From assembly GCF_000620845.1 (NCBI RefSeq), contig NZ_KK211189.1, positions 883,662 to 947,661 on the forward strand: 64,000 nucleotides of DNA, in the 5' to 3' direction. Positions 42,595 through 50,682 of this stretch are shown here, one piece after another. How positions within the stretch are numbered: position 1 is the first letter of the stretch; each line of letters begins with the position of its first letter. The DNA comes from Exiguobacterium marinum DSM 16307. GTDB taxonomy: Bacteria; Bacillota; Bacilli; Exiguobacteriales; Exiguobacteriaceae. The notes below the pieces were generated by a model. That model did no database searches and had not been told where the DNA came from. It was given only the letters and a program-made list of their open reading frames with translations. The translations under genes were made by a program, and so were the position numbers.

Positions 42595-43686
42595 ATGCGG
42601 GTCATCTGTGCGATTGATTCATTCAAAGGCTCGCTTTCTTCACGGGAGGTCGGGGAAGCGGCCGCAAACGGAGCGATTCGGGCCGGCGCGGAAGCGGTCG
42701 TCTTCCCTATCGCTGATGGGGGCGAAGGGACGCTCGAGGCACTAATGAGTTTTTTGCCCCATGAGCTAGTTCATGTCATGGCAGAAGATTTGATGCATCG
42801 ACCGTTCGAGTCGAGCTACGCTCGGTTCGGCGACTTCGCACTCATCGAATGTGCGGAGACGCTCGGTATCACTAAATTCACCCCTGGCCCTGAGTTCGTC
42901 CCATATGTGAGCAGTTACGGTCTCGGGCAACAGATCAAAGACGCTTTGCCGGCCGCGCGAATCGTCGTCACCCTCGGTGGGAGTGGGACGACGGACGGGG
43001 GGACGGGGATGCTCCAAGCGCTCGGAGCTGTCTTTACTAGTAATGGGCGCGTTATTCCGCACGATACGAACCCTCTATGGACGTTTGATGACGTCGATTT
43101 GTCGGGACTCGATTCCAGGTTGCAGTCGACAGAACTGGTCATCGCGACCGACGTCACGAACCCACTCGACGGAGAGACAGGAGCGGCACACGTCTTCGCC
43201 GCCCAAAAAGGAGCCATGGTCGAACAGATTCAACGGTTGGACCGTCAACTTGACTTACTTGGACATAAGCTCGGGGATATCGCTGACATCCAGGGAAGTG
43301 GAGCGGCAGGAGGTCTTGGGGCAGGCTTGCTCGCGCTTGGCGGTCGCATTATCTCCGGATTTGACTGGGTAGCAGAGACGATTGGTCTGAGAGAGGCAAG
43401 CCTTGGAGCGGATTTGATTATCACAGGAGAAGGGCGAATCGACCACCAGTCCGCCAAAGGCAAAGTACCGGTCGGTGTAGCGAGACTTGGTCAAGAGCTC
43501 GATGTCCCCGTTGTCGCATTGGCTGGTAGCGTTGGAATGGAGCTCGGCGACTTTGCGAATCAATTCGCTGGCGTCTTTTCGATTCAAAGCACATGCCGCC
43601 CACTCGACGAAGCGATGTTGCCTCATATCGCACGGGCTGAAATCGAACGAAGCGCAGAACAAATTGTTCGTTTGAGACGGGCTTGA
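42595..43686 (+). CDS. Glycerate kinase (GlxK/GarK family)
   Basis: 363 residues from the ATG one base after the upstream stop, with GAGGTG as RBS. Family landmarks: CAIDSFKGSLSSREVGEAAANG (4-25), PIADGGEGTLEAL (41-53), VTLGGSGTTDGGTGML near 125, GSGAAGGLGAGLLALGG near 225, and VITGEGRIDHQSAKGKVPVGVA-like region near 270. It phosphorylates glycerate, normally to 2-phosphoglycerate, feeding lower glycolysis. This supplies the sink for the glycerate released by GH38 and GH13_18 upstream. Confidence 0.94.
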   Translation: MRVICAIDSFKGSLSSREVGEAAANGAIRAGAEAVVFPIADGGEGTLEALMSFLPHELVHVMAEDLMHRPFESSYARFGDFALIECAETLGITKFTPGPEFVPYVSSYGLGQQIKDALPAARIVVTLGGSGTTDGGTGMLQALGAVFTSNGRVIPHDTNPLWTFDDVDLSGLDSRLQSTELVIATDVTNPLDGETGAAHVFAAQKGAMVEQIQRLDRQLDLLGHKLGDIADIQGSGAAGGLGAGLLALGGRIISGFDWVAETIGLREASLGADLIITGEGRIDHQSAKGKVPVGVARLGQELDVPVVALAGSVGMELGDFANQFAGVFSIQSTCRPLDEAMLPHIARAEIERSAEQIVRLRRA

Positions 43687-43717
43687 ACCTCGATAGCGAT
43701 ATCAAAGTTTTTCCTTG

Positions 43718-43725
43718 TTGTACAA
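43718..43725 (+). promoter_or_regulatory. TTGTACAA palindrome before the PRD activator gene
   Basis: Same 8-bp palindrome as at 36226-36233. It could serve as -35 (TTGTAC) with TATGAA 16 nt downstream. Its presence suggests the RpiR protein also controls the PRD activator gene. Confidence 0.45.
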
Positions 43726-43794
43726 GAAACGTAAAAACCTATGAAAAAATTATGCTATGCTTTTGGTGGAAAACTGCCAAAGGTGGAATGGACC

Positions 43795-45585
43795 ATGACG
43801 GAACGACAACGTAAACTGTTAGATTTGCTAAAGCATAAGGACTGGATGTCGACAAAAGATATCGCCTGGTCACTAAAGTGTTCGGAACGCACGGTACGAA
43901 CCGAGTTACGACTCCTCGAACAACTGCCGGATGTCATGATTGAGACGAGCCGCGGAAAAGGCGTTCGATTAATCGAGAACCTCCATGTCGATACGCCAGA
44001 GGCAGAAGATCGTGACTCTCGTATCAAGCATGAACTCGTTCAACTATTACTTGATGAATTGAACTCGATGCAAGCTGCTGAACGAATGTTTTACGTGAGT
44101 GAAGCGACGGTGAAGCAGGACATGGATGAAGTGGAACGATTGCTCACTGAACACGGACTGACATTCAATCGACGTACCTTTCACGTAGAAGGCGAAGAAC
44201 TTGTAAAGCGTGAGCTTTTGACACAACAACTTGTTCACGCTCGATTTAATTGGGCTCATAGTCAAGATGTGCAACTCATTGAGACCTTCCTGCTTCAATG
44301 GGAACATCGCGTCGGGAAGCGATACGCCGATTCGGCGGCGGAATTGCTTCAGACCCGATTTCTCGTCACACTAAAACGTATGCGACGACGTAGCTACGTT
44401 GAACTGTCACCAATTAGTTACGAGATGGTAGAAGCGACGAACGATTATCCATTGTTATGCGAACTTGTGGAAGACCTCGAGCGAGCACTTGGACTATCCA
44501 TCCCGTTTGCCGAACGTGCTTACATGATGCTGGCACTCGCTGGCGCCCAAGAATTCCTCCCGTCAGAAGATCGGGTAATGACAGAACTCGCACGGACAAC
44601 GAATCGATTCGCCCTCGCTGTAATTGGCACGATTTATGGGGGTGTCTTGCAACGTGAGTTATTCCAATCACTACTCGCTCACATTCGACCGATGGTGTAT
44701 CGGCAACTGATTAAAGCGCATGTCGACAACCCGCTTTTGGATCAAATCAAACGTCGGTTTACAGCGACGTATGCAGCGGTTTTACGTCACGCTTCGATTT
44801 TAGAGGAAGAGCTAGACTTATACGTGACCGAGGCTGAAGTCGGATTTTTGACGCTCCATTTCCAAACGATGCTTGAAGAACGACGCCCCGTCGACAAGAA
44901 GCGAATCTTACTCGTCTGTACGTACGGTGTGGGTACGAGCAAGCTGATTGCGGCACGACTCAAGAATCATTTCCACGATACGGTTGAGATTGTCGGTTTC
45001 TCGTCATTACGCGATGTTGAGCATCAAGTTTCCATTCACACTCCTGATTTGATTTTGTCGACCGTTAGCTTAAAGCAAGACCTTGTTCCGGTACACGTCG
45101 TTTCGGCCGTATTGACGGAACAAGACGTGGCACATTTAAGGCAGACGTTTGGAATCGGCGGTGTCTCATATGCCACGATCGCCTCGCTCATCGAACATAT
45201 TGTTTTCATTGATAGTGTACTTTCACGTGGACATGCGCTTAGTTTATTGATGGATCAAGTCAAAATCGATTCGACCTATGCAGGAACTGTATATGCTAGG
45301 GAACAAACTGGTCCGACTTCGATTGGACAAAGCGTTGCCATTCCACATGGAGATCCTGAGCATGCAACGATGAACCGAATCGATGTACTCGTTTCAAAAG
45401 AACCGATTGAGTGGGGACAAGAGAAGGTTCAGCTCGTGTTTCTTCTTCAATTTCGAGACTCAGACGCAACGTTCTCGAGTCATTTGTTTGAAGAGATTGC
45501 AGCTCTTACAGAAGACCCGGGTCTCGTCCGAAAACTCATTGAGACGAACGACAATACGGCATTCCGCAATTTGCTGTTGCCGTAG
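43795..45585 (+). CDS. PRD-containing transcription activator with EIIB- and EIIA-like domains (BglG/MtlR-ManR type)
   Basis: 596 residues from the ATG with AAAGGTGG upstream; a longer frame from 43741 lacks an RBS. Two N-terminal HTH units (about 1-130: STKDIAWSLKCSERTVRTELRLL and ERMFYVSEATVKQDMDEVERLL), two PRDs with regulatory histidines (about 180-385), a EIIB-like domain with Cys in LLVCTYGVGTSK, and a C-terminal EIIA domain with His in SVAIPHGDPEH. No AAA+ domain, so it is a MtlR/ManR-like DNA-binding activator whose activity is set by PTS phosphorylation. It probably controls the PTS genes directly downstream. Confidence 0.9.
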   Translation: MTERQRKLLDLLKHKDWMSTKDIAWSLKCSERTVRTELRLLEQLPDVMIETSRGKGVRLIENLHVDTPEAEDRDSRIKHELVQLLLDELNSMQAAERMFYVSEATVKQDMDEVERLLTEHGLTFNRRTFHVEGEELVKRELLTQQLVHARFNWAHSQDVQLIETFLLQWEHRVGKRYADSAAELLQTRFLVTLKRMRRRSYVELSPISYEMVEATNDYPLLCELVEDLERALGLSIPFAERAYMMLALAGAQEFLPSEDRVMTELARTTNRFALAVIGTIYGGVLQRELFQSLLAHIRPMVYRQLIKAHVDNPLLDQIKRRFTATYAAVLRHASILEEELDLYVTEAEVGFLTLHFQTMLEERRPVDKKRILLVCTYGVGTSKLIAARLKNHFHDTVEIVGFSSLRDVEHQVSIHTPDLILSTVSLKQDLVPVHVVSAVLTEQDVAHLRQTFGIGGVSYATIASLIEHIVFIDSVLSRGHALSLLMDQVKIDSTYAGTVYAREQTGPTSIGQSVAIPHGDPEHATMNRIDVLVSKEPIEWGQEKVQLVFLLQFRDSDATFSSHLFEEIAALTEDPGLVRKLIETNDNTAFRNLLLP

Positions 45586-45683
45586 ACAACGGCAAAAAGT
45601 TATCTGAAACCCCTTTCATATACGAGTAAAGTATAGATGTAGCAAGTGAAAATCAAATACTTACACGAAAGGGGAATACGATA

Positions 45684-47096
45684 ATGAAAATTGTTGCTAT
45701 TACAGCCTGTCCAGTCGGGATTGCGCATACGTACATGGCGGCTGAGAAGCTCTCAAAGACTGGCGCGGAACTCGGTCATGACGTCAAAGTCGAAACACAT
45801 GGATCAATCGGGATTGAGAACGGATTGACTGAACAAGAAATCAAGGAGGCAGACGGAGTCATCATCGCCGCCGATAAGACGGTGGACCTCGAACGCTTCG
45901 CAGGGAAACGTGTTGTGGTGGTACCGGTCGCCGAGGCAATCAAACAACCGGCAGAACTGATCGAACGCGTCAAAACTGCTCCGATTCAAAAGGGAGCAGT
46001 GAAGGACGTCAAGAAAGAGAAAGATGGAAACATTGTCTATCGAGCTCTCATGAACGGTGTCAGTCACATGATTCCATTTGTCGTCGTCGGGGGGCTGTTG
46101 ATTGCTCTTGCTCTCGCTATCGGAGGCGAACCGACAGCTAACGGACTTGCGATTCCAGAAGGTTCGATTTGGCAGAAGGTATTAGACGTGGGGGCGGCAT
46201 CCTTCATGTTCATGGTTCCAATCTTAGCCGGTTATATCGCTTATGCGATTGCAGATCGTCCAGCCCTCGCACCGGGTATCGTCGGAGGATACATCGCTGC
46301 GAACGGTAGTTTTTATGGGTCTGAGGCAGGAGCTGGTTTCTTAGGCGGTATCTTAGCAGGTTTTGCAGCCGGTTATCTCGTTCGGTGGATTAAGACGTGG
46401 AAAGTTCCACAGATGATGCAGCCAATTATGCCGATTCTTGTCATCCCAATCATCAGCATGGTCGCTATCGCGGCACTCTTTATTTTCGTCGTCGGGGCAC
46501 CGATTGCTGGATTGATGGAAGGCCTTACGACGATGCTTCAAGGTATGGAAGGGTCAAGTAAAATCGTTCTCGGTCTCTTGCTTGGAGCGATGATCGCCTT
46601 TGATATGGGTGGTCCGGTCAACAAAGTCGCCTTCTTGTTCGGAGCCTCAATGATTGCCGAAGGACAGACTGGCATCATGGGTGCCATTGCGGTCGCGATT
46701 TGTATCCCGCCGCTCGGTATGGGAATCGCTACATTCATCCGTAAAAAATTGTTCGTAAAAGAAGAGCAAGAAGCTGGTAAGGCGGCCTTCATGATGGGGC
46801 TAGTCGGAATCACGGAAGGGGCCATCCCATTTGCAGCCGGCGACCCGCTTCGTGTCATTCCCGCGAATATGATTGGTGCGATGGTGGGAGCGGCCATCGC
46901 TATCACAGTCGGAGTGACGAACAACGTCCCTCATGGTGGACCAGTCGTCGCGGTACTCGGTGCTGTTGACAATGTCATCATGTTCTTTATCTCCGTTATC
47001 ATCGGATCGCTCATCACAGCGTTCACGACGATTTTCTTAAAAGAACGGGCACAGCGTAAAGTCAAACAGTCGGAATCACTCAAACAAGTCGGGTAA
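45684..47096 (+). CDS. PTS fructose/mannose-type transporter subunit IIBC
   Basis: 470 residues. EIIB with phospho-Cys9 in ITACPVGIAHTYMAAEKL, linker near 105-115, then EIIC with about nine membrane segments, including MGGPVNKVAFLFGASMIAEG and LVGITEGAIPFAAGDPLRVIPANMIG. AAAGGGG precedes the ATG. The separate EIIA gene follows 12 nt later. With mannose-6-phosphate isomerase next, the substrate is plausibly mannose or a mannoside, though sequence alone allows fructose. Confidence 0.9.
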   Translation: MKIVAITACPVGIAHTYMAAEKLSKTGAELGHDVKVETHGSIGIENGLTEQEIKEADGVIIAADKTVDLERFAGKRVVVVPVAEAIKQPAELIERVKTAPIQKGAVKDVKKEKDGNIVYRALMNGVSHMIPFVVVGGLLIALALAIGGEPTANGLAIPEGSIWQKVLDVGAASFMFMVPILAGYIAYAIADRPALAPGIVGGYIAANGSFYGSEAGAGFLGGILAGFAAGYLVRWIKTWKVPQMMQPIMPILVIPIISMVAIAALFIFVVGAPIAGLMEGLTTMLQGMEGSSKIVLGLLLGAMIAFDMGGPVNKVAFLFGASMIAEGQTGIMGAIAVAICIPPLGMGIATFIRKKLFVKEEQEAGKAAFMMGLVGITEGAIPFAAGDPLRVIPANMIGAMVGAAIAITVGVTNNVPHGGPVVAVLGAVDNVIMFFISVIIGSLITAFTTIFLKERAQRKVKQSESLKQVG

Positions 47097-47108
47097 GGAG
47101 AGATAGAG

Positions 47109-47567
47109 ATGAAACTCATGAACTACATGGAAGAGACATTGATTGAATTGGACTTAGCGGCAACGTCACGTGAAGAAGCGTTTGAAGTATTGACGCGAAA
47201 ATTAGACGAAGCCGGGTACTTGAATGATCGTGTTGCATTTGTCACGGCACTTGAAGCGCGGGAAGCACTCAGTTCGACGGGAATCGGTTTTGAAGTCGCG
47301 ATTCCGCATGGAAAGACAAATGCGGTCAATCGTCCAGTCATTGCCTTCGCAAAAGCACCGAAAGGGATTGAGTGGGATAGCCTTGACGGCGAACCGGCTA
47401 AATTGATTTTTATGATTGGTGTACCTGAAGCGTCAGAAGGGGATGAGCATCTACGGATTCTTGCTCTTTTGAGCCGACGTCTCATTGACGATGAGTTCCG
47501 TAACAAATTAAAGGAAGCGACAACTGTTGAAGAAGTCGTCATGCAACTTGAAACGGTATACGCATAA
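47109..47567 (+). CDS. PTS EIIA component, fructose family
   Basis: 152 residues, a stand-alone EIIA with phospho-His67 in VAIPHGKTNAV and the STGIGFE lead-in. The downstream IGVPEASEGDEHLRILALLSRRL stretch is standard. It carries phosphate from HPr to the EIIB domain of the gene 12 nt upstream. RBS AAGGAGAGA. Confidence 0.93.
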   Translation: MKLMNYMEETLIELDLAATSREEAFEVLTRKLDEAGYLNDRVAFVTALEAREALSSTGIGFEVAIPHGKTNAVNRPVIAFAKAPKGIEWDSLDGEPAKLIFMIGVPEASEGDEHLRILALLSRRLIDDEFRNKLKEATTVEEVVMQLETVYA

Positions 47568-47570
47568 TGT

Positions 47571-47597
47571 ATAGGACGCTCATGACGAGCGTCCTAT
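47571..47597 (+). terminator. Strong intercistronic hairpin
   Basis: ATAGGACGCTC pairs perfectly with GAGCGTCCTAT around ATGAC. No T run follows, so it may attenuate or stabilise the message between the EIIA gene and the isomerase gene rather than terminate fully. Confidence 0.55.
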
Positions 47598-47636
47598 TGG
47601 TATGCAATTAAATAAAAAATCAAAATAGGAGGATTC

Positions 47637-48581
47637 ATGATGACGATTTTAACATGTAAACCAGTCTTTCAAGAACGACTTTGGGGTGGACGGAAGCTCG
47701 AAACGATGTTCGAATATGACATTCCAAAAGGGAACATCGGCGAGTGTTGGGGCATCTCGGCCCATCCGAACGGGATGAGTGTCATCACTTCTGGAGAGTA
47801 CGTGGGGCGTACGCTTGCTGAACTATGGGAGAAGAAACGTCATCTCTTCGGGGAGTATACACTCGACAGCTTCCCGCTTCTCGTTAAATTGCTTGATGCG
47901 GCGGATGACCTTTCCGTCCAGGTTCATCCGAACGATGAGGAAGCGATCCGCTTAGAAGGGGAGTCGTACGGAAAGACGGAATGTTGGTATGTCGTCGAGG
48001 CCGAACCTGGAGCAGAGTTGATTCTCGGTCATACAGCGGAGACGAAAGAAGAGTTGGCAAAGGCGATTGCGGACAGTGAGTGGGACACGTTGTTACGTCG
48101 TCAACCGGTGAAGACAGGCGATTTTATTTTCGTGCCGAGCGGGACAATCCATGCGATCGGGGAAGGGATCGTCATCCTCGAGACGCAACAGTCTTCAGAC
48201 ACGACGTATCGGGTATATGACTTTGACCGGACAGACGATGCGGGAAATACCCGTGAGCTCCACCTGGCTCAAGCGATTGAAGTAACGACGGTACCGGATA
48301 CGCCGTCAATCGTCCATCCGACGAAGACAGAAGTGACGGGTGGAACGATTCAGACATTGATCGAGACGGACGAGTTCAACGTCTATCGGATGGATGTCAC
48401 AGATGGGTTCACACTCAAGCCGCTAGACCGCTTCCGTCTCATCAGTGTACTCGACGGGACAGGTACGTTAGATGGGGTTCCGCTCGAGAAGGGCGACCAC
48501 ATCGTCGTAACGGTGAGCAATCAACCGCGCATCGTTACAGGTAGCATGGAGTTCATTGTAAGCGATTGCAACCCGAAATGA
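47637..48581 (+). CDS. manA: Mannose-6-phosphate isomerase, class I
   Basis: 314 residues. Zinc/active-site elements of the type I isomerase: WGGRKLETMF near 15, GECWGISAHPNG, DLSVQVHPNDEEA (His ligands), GKTECWYVVEAEPGAELILG, FIFVPSGTIHAIGEGIVILETQQSSDTTYRVYDF. It interconverts mannose 6-phosphate and fructose 6-phosphate. It links both mannosidase loci and the mannose-type PTS to glycolysis. Two adjacent ATGs follow AGGAGG; the second (47640) has slightly better spacing. Confidence 0.95.
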   Translation: MMTILTCKPVFQERLWGGRKLETMFEYDIPKGNIGECWGISAHPNGMSVITSGEYVGRTLAELWEKKRHLFGEYTLDSFPLLVKLLDAADDLSVQVHPNDEEAIRLEGESYGKTECWYVVEAEPGAELILGHTAETKEELAKAIADSEWDTLLRRQPVKTGDFIFVPSGTIHAIGEGIVILETQQSSDTTYRVYDFDRTDDAGNTRELHLAQAIEVTTVPDTPSIVHPTKTEVTGGTIQTLIETDEFNVYRMDVTDGFTLKPLDRFRLISVLDGTGTLDGVPLEKGDHIVVTVSNQPRIVTGSMEFIVSDCNPK

Positions 48582-48621
48582 TGACGAACCGAGACTATTT
48601 TGATGGGAAGGGGATTTTCAT

Positions 48622-49506
48622 ATGTTTGGAGCGATTGAATTAGGAGGAACGAAAATCGTCTGCGGCGTCGGCACGGAAACAGGAGACATTATACGCCACG
48701 TGTTCATCCCGACGACAGATCCGAAAGAGACGATGACGAGCGTGTTCGAATTTTTTGAAGGAGAGACAATCGAGGCACTCGGCGTCGGAACGTTCGGTCC
48801 GGTCGACTTGAACCGAGATAGTGAAACGTATGGGCACATTACGACGACACCAAAAGTAAAGTGGGCAAACTATCCGCTCTATGAAGTATTGAAGGCACAC
48901 TTTCAAGTTCCAATCGTACTCGATACCGATGTGAACGGGGCAGCGTTCGGGGAGATGACGTTTGGCGGGGCGACGGACGTCTCGAGTTGTCTCTATATGA
49001 CGGTCGGGACCGGAATCGGAGCGGGCGCCGTCATTGATGGGGAGCTCGTCCACGGGATGGGGCATCCGGAGATGGGACATATGATTGTCCGTCGTCATCC
49101 CGAAGACATGTCGAACGGCGTCTGTCCGTATCACGGAGACTGCCTCGAAGGTTTGGCATCAGGTCCCGCCATCGAGGCGAGACATGGCAAGAAGGCACAC
49201 TTGCTCGATCCGACCGACCCTGCGTGGGACATTGAGGCTGATTATTTGGCGCAGGCGCTCGTCAACATCGCCCTCATTCTCGCACCGGAGCGGATGATTC
49301 TCGGCGGTGGTGTCATGAAGCAGTCACACCTGTTCCCGAAAGTACGTGAAGCGTTTCGACAGAAGATGAACGGCTATATCCAAAATCCGTATGTGAATGA
49401 GTTGGAGACATATATCGTGCCACCGACACTCGGTGATTTCGCCGGATTAAAAGGAGCACTCGCCCTCGCCATCAAGAAAGGGGATGTCGTCCATGCCGGG
49501 CGTTGA
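48622..49506 (+). CDS. ROK-family fructokinase/mannokinase
   Basis: 294 residues. N-terminal ATP motif AIELGGTKIVCGVG, catalytic Asp in DTDVNGAAFGE, TVGTGIGAGAVIDGE, and the ROK zinc site HPEMGHMIVRRHPED with CPYHGDCLEGLASGPA. This zinc pattern is that of ScrK/GmuE fructokinases, which can also phosphorylate mannose. Next to manA it likely primes unphosphorylated hexoses. The end overlaps the esterase gene by 14 bp. Confidence 0.9.
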   Translation: MFGAIELGGTKIVCGVGTETGDIIRHVFIPTTDPKETMTSVFEFFEGETIEALGVGTFGPVDLNRDSETYGHITTTPKVKWANYPLYEVLKAHFQVPIVLDTDVNGAAFGEMTFGGATDVSSCLYMTVGTGIGAGAVIDGELVHGMGHPEMGHMIVRRHPEDMSNGVCPYHGDCLEGLASGPAIEARHGKKAHLLDPTDPAWDIEADYLAQALVNIALILAPERMILGGGVMKQSHLFPKVREAFRQKMNGYIQNPYVNELETYIVPPTLGDFAGLKGALALAIKKGDVVHAGR

Positions 49507-50443
49507 TGTGTCGGTCCGTGAGTTAGAGGCTTACCGATCAAACGTCACGATGCCGGACGACTTTGATCGATTCTGGGAGCGAGAACTTGAGACGTTACGG
49601 GACATTCCGATGCAAATCGAACGGAACCCAATCCCCGCTTACGTCCGAAACGTCGAGATGGAAGACATCCGTTACTTGTCGCATGGGGCAATCGTACACA
49701 AAGCGACGTTCATCAAACCGAAAACGATCGACCGCTCGCTTCCAGTCGTCATCCTCTATCACGGTTACAACTGGAATACCCACGAACCTCATATCGCCAT
49801 GAAGTATGTCGTACAAGGGATGTCGGTGCTCCTCGCCGAGACACGTGACCAAGGAATGGACCCGGAGCAGTCTTTGCTCATGCCTTTGGGCGGTGCCGCC
49901 GGATGGATGACGCGAGGGATTTTCAAGAAAGAGACGTATTATTACACACGGGTCATACTGGACGCAGTCCGTGCGCTCGATGTCGCCCTCATGCTGTCAG
50001 GTGCGAAGATGGCAATCGTTGAAGGTGGGAGCCAGGGCGGTGGCATCGCCCTCGGAGTCAGCGCATTGCATCCGAAAGTGAAGGCCGCATTGGTTGATAT
50101 CCCATTCCTCTGTGACATTCCAAGAGGGATCGAGTTGGCGACGGACGGGCCATATTTAGAAATCTCGCATCACTTCAAAGTACACGATCCTCTCCACGAG
50201 TCAGAAGAGGCATTGTACGATACGCTTCGTTATGTCGACGGGGTCAATTTTGCGAGACGCATCACTTGTCCTGTCATGGTCGGGATCGGTCTCTTAGATG
50301 AGGTGTGCCCTCCGTCGACAGGGTATGCGTTATTCCGTGAACTTTCCGGTGAGAAGGCGTTCCGTGTCTATCCGGAATATGGACACGGCCTCTCGAGCCG
50401 CCATGAAGAAGAAAAATTGAAATTCATCGCCCCGTTACTGTGA
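49493..50443 (+). CDS. Acetyl-xylan-esterase/cephalosporin-C-deacetylase family hydrolase
   Basis: 316 residues from the second ATG, with GAAAGGGG about eight nt upstream and within the kinase gene's 3' end. Alpha/beta hydrolase of the AXE1 group: oxyanion region ILYHGYNWNTH, nucleophile Ser in VEGGSQGGGIALG, acid loop GIGLLDEVCPPSTGYALF and catalytic His in YPEYGHGL. No signal peptide, so it acts in the cytoplasm, probably removing acetyl groups from imported sugars or oligosaccharides. Last gene before a terminator. Confidence 0.88.
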   Translation: MPGVDVSVRELEAYRSNVTMPDDFDRFWERELETLRDIPMQIERNPIPAYVRNVEMEDIRYLSHGAIVHKATFIKPKTIDRSLPVVILYHGYNWNTHEPHIAMKYVVQGMSVLLAETRDQGMDPEQSLLMPLGGAAGWMTRGIFKKETYYYTRVILDAVRALDVALMLSGAKMAIVEGGSQGGGIALGVSALHPKVKAALVDIPFLCDIPRGIELATDGPYLEISHHFKVHDPLHESEEALYDTLRYVDGVNFARRITCPVMVGIGLLDEVCPPSTGYALFRELSGEKAFRVYPEYGHGLSSRHEEEKLKFIAPLL

Positions 50444-50445
50444 GC

Positions 50446-50472
50446 ACTCCGTCATTTGACGGAGTTTTTTTC
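50446..50472 (+). terminator. Terminator of the manA-kinase-esterase unit
   Basis: ACTCCGTC-ATTT-GACGGAGT followed by seven Ts. Confidence 0.92.
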
Positions 50473-50569
50473 ATTCCGAATGAAAAAGTCAGACTTCGTT
50501 GACATATTGGGACGAAGGCACTACTCATTCAGGTGAACGAATGTAAGACAGGACGTTCTATTTTAGAAA

Positions 50570-50584
50570 TGAAAATTATTTTCA
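50570..50584 (+). promoter_or_regulatory. Shared operator 1: 7-1-7 palindrome before the GHL10 gene
   Basis: TGAAAATTATTTTCA is a perfect inverted repeat. The 13-bp core GAAAATTATTTTC recurs exactly at 53047-53059. Centre is about 58 bp upstream of the -10. It differs from the Fur consensus at only two symmetric positions, so Fur cannot be excluded, but the sugar context favours the RpiR half of the fusion regulator. Confidence 0.6.
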
Positions 50585-50634
50585 ATAAAATCCATAAAGG
50601 AAAAATGATTATTTTTACCTATCATCCTCTGTGC

Positions 50635-50659
50635 TATGTTGTTTTTGAAAGCGGTTACT
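50635..50659 (+). promoter_or_regulatory. Promoter -10 and cre box of the GHL10 gene
   Basis: TATGTT (50635-50640) is a good -10 with no clear -35 (TTTTTA at 17 nt), suggesting dependence on an activator. TTGAAAGCGGTTACT (50645-50659) fits all fixed positions of the cre consensus and covers the expected transcription start. Confidence 0.7.
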
Positions 50660-50682
50660 TTTTAGAAGAGGGAGTGAATGGG

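Noticed and set aside
45576-45594. GTTGCCG/CGGCAA inverted repeat over the stop of the PRD activator gene
   Set aside because: No T run follows and the stem is short; not supportable as a terminator or as an antiterminator target.
48622-49506. Second ROK protein as another kinase-regulator fusion
   Set aside because: It is a normal-length 294-residue fructokinase with intact zinc motif and no DNA-binding extension.
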